Part shown: piece after piece, positions 52,723-60,150 of the stretch
Numbering within the stretch: position 1 is the first letter of the stretch
How the letters are laid out: each line of letters opens with the position of its first letter
Assembly: GCA_038134525.1 (NCBI GenBank)
Contig: JAYPVI010000005.1
Span: 74,464-138,463, forward strand
Reading direction: 5' to 3'
Source: GCA-002727735 sp038134525
Lineage (GTDB): Bacteria > Bacteroidota > Bacteroidia > Flavobacteriales_D > Parvicellaceae
DNA: 64,000 bases
Notes under the pieces: model-generated
What the model saw: the letters and a program-made list of their open reading frames with translations, nothing else
Database searches by the model: none
Told to the model about the DNA's origin: nothing
Translations under genes and position numbers: made by a program

Positions 52723-54735
52723 GTGAAGTTCGATTTACAATCATCATTTTCTCCAACAGGTGATCAACCAGAGGCAATCAAGGATTTAATTCATGGATTA
52801 TCAGATGGTGTAGCTGCTCAAACTCTTCTTGGTGTTACAGGTTCCGGTAAAACATTTACAGTAGCAAATGTTATTCAGGCTGTTCAACGTCCAACGCTTG
52901 TTTTATCTCATAATAAAACACTTGCTGCACAATTATATCAAGAATTTAAATCCTTTTTCCCAAACAATGCAGTTGAATATTTTGTGTCCTATTATGACTA
53001 TTATCAACCTGAAGCATATCTTCCCGTATCAGATACCTATATTGAAAAAGACCTATCTATTAATGATGAAATTGAGAAATTAAGATTAAGCACAACTACA
53101 TCACTTCTTTCAGGTAGAAGAGATGTTATTGTCATTGCTTCTGTATCTTGCATATATGGAATTGGTAATCCTGTAAATTTTGAACAAGGAATTATTAATA
53201 TAGATGTTGGTCAAAAAATTGCACGTAATTCATTTTTACGTCAATTAGTTGATAACCTTTATTCTAGATCAAATAATGAGCTCTCAAGAGGTAAGTTTAG
53301 GGTGAAAGGAGATACGGTTGATATTCATTTAGCCTATGTAGATTTTGGAATACGAATTGTTTTTTGGGGCAATGAAATTGAGGAGATATCAACTTTGAAT
53401 CTTCAAACGATGAAAGAGATTGAACAGTTAGATCATTATGTTATATTCCCTGCAAATATTTTTGTAACTGCAAAAGAAGATATTAAAAGATCTATATTTC
53501 AAATTCAAGAGGATTTAGTCAATCAAATAGAACACTTCAATGAATTAGGTAAAACGTTAGAATCAAGGAGGCTTAAAAATAGAGTAGAGTTGGACTTGGA
53601 AATGATTAGAGAGTTAGGTTATTGTTCAGGAATTGAAAATTATTCAAGGTATTTTGATAATAGAAAACCAGGAGAAAGACCCTTCTGCTTGCTTGACTAT
53701 TTTCCAGAAGATTTTTTAATGGTAATTGATGAATCTCATGTAACGATTCCCCAGATTAGGGCTATGTATGGTGGGGATAGATCTAGAAAGGTAAATCTAG
53801 TAGATTATGGATTTAGATTACCTGCAGCTTTAGATAACAGACCGCTTCGTTTTGATGAGTTCGAAAACTTACATAATCAAATTATATATGTCAGTGCAAC
53901 TCCTGCTGATTACGAATTACAACAAAGCAATGGTGTTATAACGGAGCAATTAATTAGACCAACAGGGTTACTTGATCCTAAAATTACCATTAAGCCAAAA
54001 CTCAATCAAATTGATGATCTATTAAGTGAAATTAAACAGGTTGTTGCTAAGGATTTTAGGGTTTTGATCACCACGCTAACTAAAAGAATGGCAGAAGAAT
54101 TAGATAAATACTTTGGGAAAATAGGTTTAAGATCTCGCTACATACATTCAGATGTTGATACGCTTGATAGAGTGGAAATATTGCAAGATTTAAGAGAAGG
54201 GCTTTTTGATGTTTTGGTTGGGGTGAATCTTTTACGTGAAGGTCTCGATTTACCTGAGGTAGCTCTTGTTGCTATACTAGACGCAGATAATGAAGGGTTT
54301 TTGAGATCGGAAAGATCTTTAGTACAGACTGTTGGAAGAGCAGCTCGAAATATTGAAGGCAGGGTTATTATGTATGCTGATAAAATTACCGAAACCATGA
54401 AAAAGACGATTGAAGAAACTGAAAGAAGAAGGTCGATTCAGCAAGAATACAATAGAATTAATGGTGTCATTCCAAAGCAGATTGAAAATAAAAATTCCAA
54501 TCAGTTGTTAAAAGCCAGATCTAATAAGTCAAGTATTGATAAGGAGATAGAAGAAGAATTAATGGTCAATGATCCTGTTATAGATTACATGTCTAGGGCA
54601 GAACTCGAAAAGAGTATCAACAGTTTAAAAAAGAAAATGGAAGCTGAAGCAAAGAAAGAAAACTTCATGCAAGCGGCTATAATGCGAGATGAGATGTTTA
54701 AAATGAAAAAACTCCTATTGGAAAAATTCGATTAA
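52723..54735 (+). CDS. uvrB: Excinuclease ABC subunit B
   Basis: Damage-verification helicase-like subunit of nucleotide excision repair. Walker A is LGVTGSGKTFTVANV (36-50). The beta-hairpin region includes YYDYYQPEAYLP, and further motifs are VIDESHVTIPQIRAMYGGDRSRK, IYVSATPADYE and VGRAARNIEGRVIMYAD. The C-terminal UVR domain (about 625-668, AELEKSINSLKKKMEAEAKKENFMQAAIMRDEM) should bind UvrC. The start is GTG at 52723. Length 670 is normal. It abuts the convergent unknown gene with no base between. Confidence 0.98.
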   Translation: MKFDLQSSFSPTGDQPEAIKDLIHGLSDGVAAQTLLGVTGSGKTFTVANVIQAVQRPTLVLSHNKTLAAQLYQEFKSFFPNNAVEYFVSYYDYYQPEAYLPVSDTYIEKDLSINDEIEKLRLSTTTSLLSGRRDVIVIASVSCIYGIGNPVNFEQGIINIDVGQKIARNSFLRQLVDNLYSRSNNELSRGKFRVKGDTVDIHLAYVDFGIRIVFWGNEIEEISTLNLQTMKEIEQLDHYVIFPANIFVTAKEDIKRSIFQIQEDLVNQIEHFNELGKTLESRRLKNRVELDLEMIRELGYCSGIENYSRYFDNRKPGERPFCLLDYFPEDFLMVIDESHVTIPQIRAMYGGDRSRKVNLVDYGFRLPAALDNRPLRFDEFENLHNQIIYVSATPADYELQQSNGVITEQLIRPTGLLDPKITIKPKLNQIDDLLSEIKQVVAKDFRVLITTLTKRMAEELDKYFGKIGLRSRYIHSDVDTLDRVEILQDLREGLFDVLVGVNLLREGLDLPEVALVAILDADNEGFLRSERSLVQTVGRAARNIEGRVIMYADKITETMKKTIEETERRRSIQQEYNRINGVIPKQIENKNSNQLLKARSNKSSIDKEIEEELMVNDPVIDYMSRAELEKSINSLKKKMEAEAKKENFMQAAIMRDEMFKMKKLLLEKFD

Positions 54736-55347
54736 TTACAAATTATCATAACCCACAGCTAAGATAATTGCTCCTTTTGTTACCACCTTATATTCCACCC
54801 CTGTTTCTTGATCCATTTCAATCTCTCTATCCGTGGCTGGAATAATGTAATCAATGTAAAGCTTTTTTAATCTTACATGTTTTATGATTTCCTCTTCTAC
54901 GCCATCTTCTCTTTTAGCTTCTTTTAATTTATCAACTAGTGGGGTTGTTTCTATAGTGAACTCAGTATTAGATACATTTTCTTTTTCATACAATAACACT
55001 CTTGAGGTAAAACGGCTTGCTTTATCATATATGCGAATGGTAATACCTTCATTTTTCACCCCCATGGCATTGAATGATAAGCGATATTCTTCATTTTGGA
55101 TTGTCGCTATTTCAACTTCTTTAGCATAAATATACTCTTTGTAAGAAAAGTGGGTTGTAATTGACCCGTCATATCTAAATGGTTTTAACGCATTTCGGCA
55201 ATTTTTTCTGTATTCTTTCAATTCAACTAAATAGGCTTGATATGGACTTAGTTCTTCACCACCTTTTTGGGATTCAAATTGGGGGACCAGTAAGAAAATA
55301 AAAACAAATACAAGGCTAAAAAATAGTTTGTGATTAATGATTTTCAT
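54736..55347 (-). CDS. Unknown exported protein, 203 residues
   Basis: A signal peptide (MKIINHKLFFSLVFVFIFLLVPQFES) leads a soluble, mixed alpha/beta protein with no family I recognise. Charged stretches around residues 140-165 (LKEAKREDGVEEEIIKHVRLKK) suggest a helix. It starts 9 nt after the 293-residue lipoprotein and is probably co-transcribed with it, so the two may act together in the periplasm. Confidence 0.65.
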   Translation of the reverse strand: MKIINHKLFFSLVFVFIFLLVPQFESQKGGEELSPYQAYLVELKEYRKNCRNALKPFRYDGSITTHFSYKEYIYAKEVEIATIQNEEYRLSFNAMGVKNEGITIRIYDKASRFTSRVLLYEKENVSNTEFTIETTPLVDKLKEAKREDGVEEEIIKHVRLKKLYIDYIIPATDREIEMDQETGVEYKVVTKGAIILAVGYDNL

Positions 55348-55356
55348 AATTTAAAT

Positions 55357-56238
55357 TTACATAGTGATTTCTTCTCTTAACTCTAAAATCATATCCGAAA
55401 TGGAAACCACTTCATCGTGTGTGAGTTCTACATCTAAATATTCAATATTTTCTCCTTCTTTTTTTACTGACCATAAATTGTGATATGCTTCAACTACTTC
55501 TTCAATGTGGTCAGTAAGATCTACTAAGTCATCAGATGAGTTTTCCACAGCTCTAAGACCACGTATTATGGATTCAGCTATAGTCATTTGTTCAGATAAT
55601 AAGACGCTAATTTTATGATCTGTATTGCCTACTATGGTATGGGTGCCAATATTCATCCCTTCAACCCATGCACCTGTGAAGTAGATTACGCTAAGGTCTC
55701 TTAACTCATTATCTTGAATATAATCATCTGTAAGTATTTGAATATCAAATAATAGGTTCATGACGCTATCTTGATTCCCAATGTTGTTTTCAAATCTTTT
55801 AATCAATGATTCATTATCGAAGACAGCCGATAATCCGACCAATGAAGACATTTTTTTGACTGTTTTCAAATATTCGGCAGCTTCTGTTGATTTATTATTA
55901 GTAACACAATATGCTAAGTCACAGGCATAGACTCCAAAATTTAGGGATTGTTTGTATTGAGTGGAATATTTATCTGCATTTTCAGTTGGGTTGGTTAGTC
56001 CATCTTCATATGGCATATTTGCTTTTCTTAAAATAGATGCAATTTGGATAGGTGATGGAGGTACAAATTCAAAATCATTCTCGGAAGTATCAATTTCTAT
56101 GCTTGATTCGACTTTTTGACTACTTTCATCCATTGAATTGCTTAAAGTTTCATTTACATCTTCGTTTCCACCGCACTGGATTATTAAAAGTGTAATTAAG
56201 GATAATATTAGTGATTTTGTAGTGCTTCTTATTTTCAT
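55357..56238 (-). CDS. Unknown lipoprotein, 293 residues
   Basis: Lipobox LIIQC (Cys22) then a long polar, mostly helical protein rich in Asp, Glu and Ser. The stretches YKQSLNFGVYACDLAYCVTN and IYFTGAWVEGMNIGTHTIVG stand out as possible conserved cores. I recognise no function. It lies 41 nt after the HAD gene and before another exported unknown protein. Confidence 0.7.
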   Translation of the reverse strand: MKIRSTTKSLILSLITLLIIQCGGNEDVNETLSNSMDESSQKVESSIEIDTSENDFEFVPPSPIQIASILRKANMPYEDGLTNPTENADKYSTQYKQSLNFGVYACDLAYCVTNNKSTEAAEYLKTVKKMSSLVGLSAVFDNESLIKRFENNIGNQDSVMNLLFDIQILTDDYIQDNELRDLSVIYFTGAWVEGMNIGTHTIVGNTDHKISVLLSEQMTIAESIIRGLRAVENSSDDLVDLTDHIEEVVEAYHNLWSVKKEGENIEYLDVELTHDEVVSISDMILELREEITM

Positions 56239-56279
56239 CTTTTGATATTGAAAGAGGTAAATTTAAAAAATTAATATTA

Positions 56280-56723
56280 TTATTCAGATACGTAGTCATC
56301 ATTGAATACTTCAATGTCTTTAGAAACTTTAATTAGTTCAGTAAATTTCCCTCTAAATCGAGTTGCTTTTACTAAATGATTGTCTATCCAATGGTAGTTT
56401 CCACCTCTTGGTTTATTCATTAACAGCCCGTGATATTTGAAATTATGCATCTTTAACCAACGCTCAGTATATTCCCTATGTTCTTCAGTTCTAGAGGTGA
56501 AAAAAGTAATAATATGACCTTCTTCATACCAATCATTCAAGACTTGTAAAGCATCTGGATAGGGCTCACATGTTAACATTCTTTCTGGTTCTTCGTTAGG
56601 TACGTCATCCGTTATAGTGCCATCGATGTCTATAAGATAATTTTTGATGTCTTTAGGCAGTACCGGACTCAGTGCATTACCCTCTGCATCAGTAATTTTT
56701 TTTAATTCTTTTTGATCATTCAT
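56280..56723 (-). CDS. Small HAD-family hydrolase
   Basis: A 147-residue HAD protein: motif I is NYLIDIDGTITDD (about 28-40), motif II is ITFFTSRTEEHREYTERWLK, and an NYHWIDNHL stretch could stand for motif III. Related Bacteroidota proteins are often called phosphoheptose isomerase in databases, which the sequence does not support. It starts 6 nt after GAPDH in the rpoD-gap cluster, so a role in sugar-phosphate metabolism is possible but unproven. Confidence 0.8.
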   Translation of the reverse strand: MNDQKELKKITDAEGNALSPVLPKDIKNYLIDIDGTITDDVPNEEPERMLTCEPYPDALQVLNDWYEEGHIITFFTSRTEEHREYTERWLKMHNFKYHGLLMNKPRGGNYHWIDNHLVKATRFRGKFTELIKVSKDIEVFNDDYVSE

Positions 56724-56729
56724 ATTTAA

Positions 56730-58184
56730 TCAATAGTATATTAATCTTCTTACTTTGGTGATGAATTTCGCAATTCTGATCACTTGTTTTGTGTAACCAA
56801 ATTCATTATCGTACCAGCAATAAAGCACACAGTTTTTTCCGTTTTCAGATGTTATTGTGGCATTGCTATCAAATACGGAAGCACAAACATTACCTATAAT
56901 ATCGTTAGAAACTAATTCTTTGTTAATTTCATATTTAATCTGATTAACTAAATCTCCTTTAATTGCAGCATTCCTCACCAATTCATTTATTTCTTCCTTA
57001 TTAGCTTCATTCTTTAGGGTTAATTTAATAATGGCTAGAGAGCCGTTAGGAGTTGGAACTCTTACAGCGTTTGAAGTCAATTTTCCTGCTAATGAAGGAA
57101 TTACTTTAGTTACTGCCTTTCCTGCACCAGTATTGGTGATGACCATATTAACGGCTGCTGACCTGCCTCTTCTAGGTTTTTTGTGAAAGTTGTCCAAGAG
57201 GTTTTGATCGTTGGTGTATGCGTGAATTGTTTCAATATGACCACTTTCTACACCAAATTTGTCTTCAATAACCTTTAGAACAGGTGAAATAGCATTGGTA
57301 GTACAAGAGGCCGCGCTGTAAATATTTTCATCGTCAACATCCAAGTTTTGATGATTAATTCCGTATACAATGTTGGGTACTTCATTACCAGGAGCAGTTA
57401 ATAATACTTTAGATGTACCCTTTGATTTTAGGTGCCTAGATAATGCTTCTCTATCACGATATACACCTGTATTATCAATTACAAGGGCATTGTTTATTCC
57501 ATAACTTGTATAATCAATATCCTCGGGATTTGATGCTTCAATTAGCTGTACTTTTTGACCGTTAATAACTAGTGCATTACTTTCATAATCTTCAATAATT
57601 GAACCATTAAAACTACCATGAACAGAGTCATTCCTTAGTAATGCTGCTCTTTTTTCAATTTGAAATTCGTCTACTTTTCTTAGTACTATTGCTCTTAATC
57701 TAAGCTGTTGTCCTTTTCCTGCTTGTTTTATTAACTCTCTTGCTGCGATTCTTCCAATACGGCCAAAACCATAAAGAACCACATCTTGAGGAGAAAAACG
57801 ATGTTTATCTTGACCAAATAGGTTAATTAACTTTACATTTAGAAAATTTGAAATAGACGAATTTTCATTTTTTTGCGCATTAAATTCATGTGTCAATTTT
57901 CCAATGTCAATTTTACTAGGGGCAAGATTCAATTCTTTCAATTCATTAACAAGCTCATTGACTTCTTCAATTTTGATCGGTTTTTGAACCACTTTCTCAG
58001 CGTAGTTGAATAAGTGAATTAATTCGCTAATGCTAATGTCAACTAGGTGATTTCTAAATAATACGAGTTCAATCCCTTTATTGAACATTAATTCACCTAT
58101 AGAATTAATTAATTGAACCGCAGTACGTTCTTGTTTAACATACTCATTCAAACTGGTCTCATAACCAACATTTACTGTTTCCAT
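56730..58184 (-). CDS. Glyceraldehyde-3-phosphate dehydrogenase, large form
   Basis: Oxidises or forms glyceraldehyde-3-phosphate in central carbon metabolism. The NAD(P) fold starts at VVLYGFGRIGRIAARE (135-150), the catalytic Cys294 is in YSAASCTTNAISPVLK, and the C-terminal VRVPTPNGSLAIIKLTLK and CWYDNEFGYTKQVI motifs are standard. The protein is 484 residues against about 335 for usual GAPDH because of a ~130-residue helical N-terminal extension. Long GAPDHs of this type occur in Bacteroidota and may differ in coenzyme or direction. It begins 11 nt after rpoD. Confidence 0.93.
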   Translation of the reverse strand: METVNVGYETSLNEYVKQERTAVQLINSIGELMFNKGIELVLFRNHLVDISISELIHLFNYAEKVVQKPIKIEEVNELVNELKELNLAPSKIDIGKLTHEFNAQKNENSSISNFLNVKLINLFGQDKHRFSPQDVVLYGFGRIGRIAARELIKQAGKGQQLRLRAIVLRKVDEFQIEKRAALLRNDSVHGSFNGSIIEDYESNALVINGQKVQLIEASNPEDIDYTSYGINNALVIDNTGVYRDREALSRHLKSKGTSKVLLTAPGNEVPNIVYGINHQNLDVDDENIYSAASCTTNAISPVLKVIEDKFGVESGHIETIHAYTNDQNLLDNFHKKPRRGRSAAVNMVITNTGAGKAVTKVIPSLAGKLTSNAVRVPTPNGSLAIIKLTLKNEANKEEINELVRNAAIKGDLVNQIKYEINKELVSNDIIGNVCASVFDSNATITSENGKNCVLYCWYDNEFGYTKQVIRIAKFITKVRRLIYY

Positions 58185-58195
58185 AAAATTTTGAA

Positions 58196-59059
58196 TTATC
58201 CTAAGTAGGCTTTTAGTAATTTACTTCTTGAATTATGTCTTAGTCTCCGAATTGCTTTTTCTTTTATTTGTCTTACTCTTTCTCTAGTCAAATCAAACTT
58301 TGCACCAATCTCTTCTAAAGTAAGACCATGTTGCATTCCTATTCCAAAGAAAAGCATAACCACATCTTTTTCTCGATCGGTTAAAGTAGATAAAGATCGT
58401 TCAATTTCTCTTTGTAATGATTCTCTCATTAACTCTATGTCAGCCTTAGGGCTATCATTATTTACCATTACATCAAGTAATGAATTGTCTTCACCCTCTG
58501 CAAATGGGGCATCTACAGAAACATGTCTGCCGCTAACCTGCATGGTATCCTTCACCTTATCTTCTGGAAGATCTAAAGCTGTTGCTAACTCTCCACTGCT
58601 TGGAGGTCTTTCAAATTCCTGCTCAAGCTTTGAAAATGCTTTGTTAATTTTATTTAATGAGCCAACCTGATTTAGAGGTAATCGTACGATCCTAGATTGT
58701 TCTGCTAGTGCTTGTAAAATGGATTGTCTAATCCACCAAACCGCATAAGATATAAATTTAAATCCCCTTGTTTCATCGAATCGTTGTGCTGCTTTGATTA
58801 AGCCTAAGTTTCCTTCATTAATTAAGTCGGGTAGCGTTAATCCTTGGTTTTGATACTGTTTTGCCACCGAGACAACAAATCGCAAATTTGCTTTTGTTAA
58901 TTTTTCAAGAGCTACTTGGTCTCCCTGTTTTATTCGCTGTGCTAATTCTACTTCTTGTTCTGCTGTGATGAGTTCTTCCCTACCAATTTCCTGCAGATAC
59001 TTATCCAGTGATTGACTTTCTCTATTGGTTATGGATTTGGTGATTTTTAGTTGACGCAT
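58196..59059 (-). CDS. rpoD: Primary sigma factor RpoD, short Bacteroidota form
   Basis: Housekeeping sigma factor. Regions are visible in order: 1.2 (LDKYLQEIGREELITAEQEVELAQRI), 2.1-2.4 (LRFVVSVAKQYQNQGLTLPDLINEGNLGLIKAAQRFDETRGFKFISYAVWWIRQSILQAL), 3, and 4.2 (GLTLEEIGAKFDLTRERVRQIKEKAIRRLRHNSR). At 287 residues it lacks the long acidic region 1.1 of E. coli RpoD, as in Bacteroidota. It would recognise the TAnnTTTG promoters found in this window. Its own promoter also has this form. Confidence 0.96.
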   Translation of the reverse strand: MRQLKITKSITNRESQSLDKYLQEIGREELITAEQEVELAQRIKQGDQVALEKLTKANLRFVVSVAKQYQNQGLTLPDLINEGNLGLIKAAQRFDETRGFKFISYAVWWIRQSILQALAEQSRIVRLPLNQVGSLNKINKAFSKLEQEFERPPSSGELATALDLPEDKVKDTMQVSGRHVSVDAPFAEGEDNSLLDVMVNNDSPKADIELMRESLQREIERSLSTLTDREKDVVMLFFGIGMQHGLTLEEIGAKFDLTRERVRQIKEKAIRRLRHNSRSKLLKAYLG

Positions 59060-59090
59060 TTAAATTTAAATTCGAATTTTTAAGAAGCGG

Positions 59091-59121
59091 CAAATGTATA
59101 ATAATCACCTACTCAAGTCAA
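59091..59121 (-). promoter_or_regulatory. rpoD promoter
   Basis: TTG (59121-59119), 20 nt, TACATTTG (59098-59091) on the minus strand, an ideal Bacteroidota promoter, 31 nt before the rpoD ATG. The sigma factor thus appears to drive its own gene. Confidence 0.7.
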
Positions 59122-59197
59122 GTAATATTTGACTTATATTTTGGGATGTTAATAACCTTTTAATTAATACCCTTATTTTAAATTTTTACAGATTTAA

Positions 59198-59214
59198 ATC
59201 AAATTTAATTTGAT
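59198..59214. repeat. Inverted repeat between the DUF4249 gene and rpoD
   Basis: ATCAAAT and ATTTGAT form a perfect 7 bp inverted repeat with a 3 bp centre. It lies after the DUF4249 stop and before the rpoD promoter. It has no T-tract, so a protein-binding site or a weak terminator are both possible, as is chance in AT-rich DNA. Confidence 0.25.
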
Positions 59215-59241
59215 GTTTAAAAATTAATAAGATCATTCTAT

Positions 59242-60150
59242 TTATAGATTAATATCAAAATAATTCACCTGAGCTCCGGCAAAAATGCCAAAGCCATTTT
59301 GTATGTTGCTATATACCTGTACAGGTTGGGCAAAGGGATTACCATTAGCTTGATTATACAATTCTAAACTTCTACGATAGTAGTAATAATCTTGTGAAAT
59401 GTTGTGTAAATAAAATCGAAGCCCAATGTTTCTGTAACTCCAAATATATCCGGATTCATTCCAAAACCAATCCTCGTTAGGTAGTGAAATTTCTAAGGAT
59501 TTTGTTTGTCCATTAAATAGTATATCATTAAATAATCCTTGATCTTGCCATGGTGAACCTCCGTTTTGGAACACCTCGTCATTTAACAGCATGAATGCTT
59601 TATTGGTATCTATTTCATAATAAAGAGTGTCTCCATTTTCAATTTCAAGACTTTCTCCAACCAAATAAGTTTCTACAAGATAGTAGTTTGATATATTCCC
59701 TGGATCTTCAAAATTTATACTTAAATCCAAGTATTTTTCACCGTTTGAATAGGAAGTAGTTGTATCAATGCCTACTATGTTTATAAGTGAGGGTATCACA
59801 TTTTGAGAGAGAACGTTATCAAGTGTGGGGTGATCTATGTATAAATGATAATTTAAATTCTCTTGAGGCCTTGTGTTTCCTATGTAAAACCCATTAGTAT
59901 CGTGCATTAATTCTTCAATTAAATTTTCGTTTCTATCGAAAATAAACACGGATGCATTAGTTATGTTTTTGAAGGAAGCACTGTCAATCACACTTTTGCT
60001 GGAACTTACGTGAATTCTCCATGTCGTATCCGATTGAAAAATGCCATTTATGGCCATTTTTGGTGAAATTTCATTTTCATCAAATGGGATGACTTTTTCG
60101 CAAGAAATAATCCCGAATAGTAAAAGTATGTATGTAAATTTCTTCATCAT
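59242..60150 (-). CDS. DUF4249 lipoprotein paired with TonB receptor
   Basis: A 302-residue lipoprotein (lipobox IISC, Cys17) of the Bacteroidota DUF4249 type, with the opening CEKVIPFDENEISPKMAINGIFQSDT and an N-terminal beta-sandwich. Such genes are usually next to a TonB-dependent receptor, as here (1 bp overlap), and are thought to form a surface lid or ligand-binding partner, in the manner of SusD but without its fold. The ligand is unknown. Confidence 0.85.
   Translation of the reverse strand: MMKKFTYILLLFGIISCEKVIPFDENEISPKMAINGIFQSDTTWRIHVSSSKSVIDSASFKNITNASVFIFDRNENLIEELMHDTNGFYIGNTRPQENLNYHLYIDHPTLDNVLSQNVIPSLINIVGIDTTTSYSNGEKYLDLSINFEDPGNISNYYLVETYLVGESLEIENGDTLYYEIDTNKAFMLLNDEVFQNGGSPWQDQGLFNDILFNGQTKSLEISLPNEDWFWNESGYIWSYRNIGLRFYLHNISQDYYYYRRSLELYNQANGNPFAQPVQVYSNIQNGFGIFAGAQVNYFDINL

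Noticed and set aside
56280..56723. HAD protein as phosphoheptose isomerase
   Set aside because: It has a HAD motif I (DIDGT) and no SIS domain.
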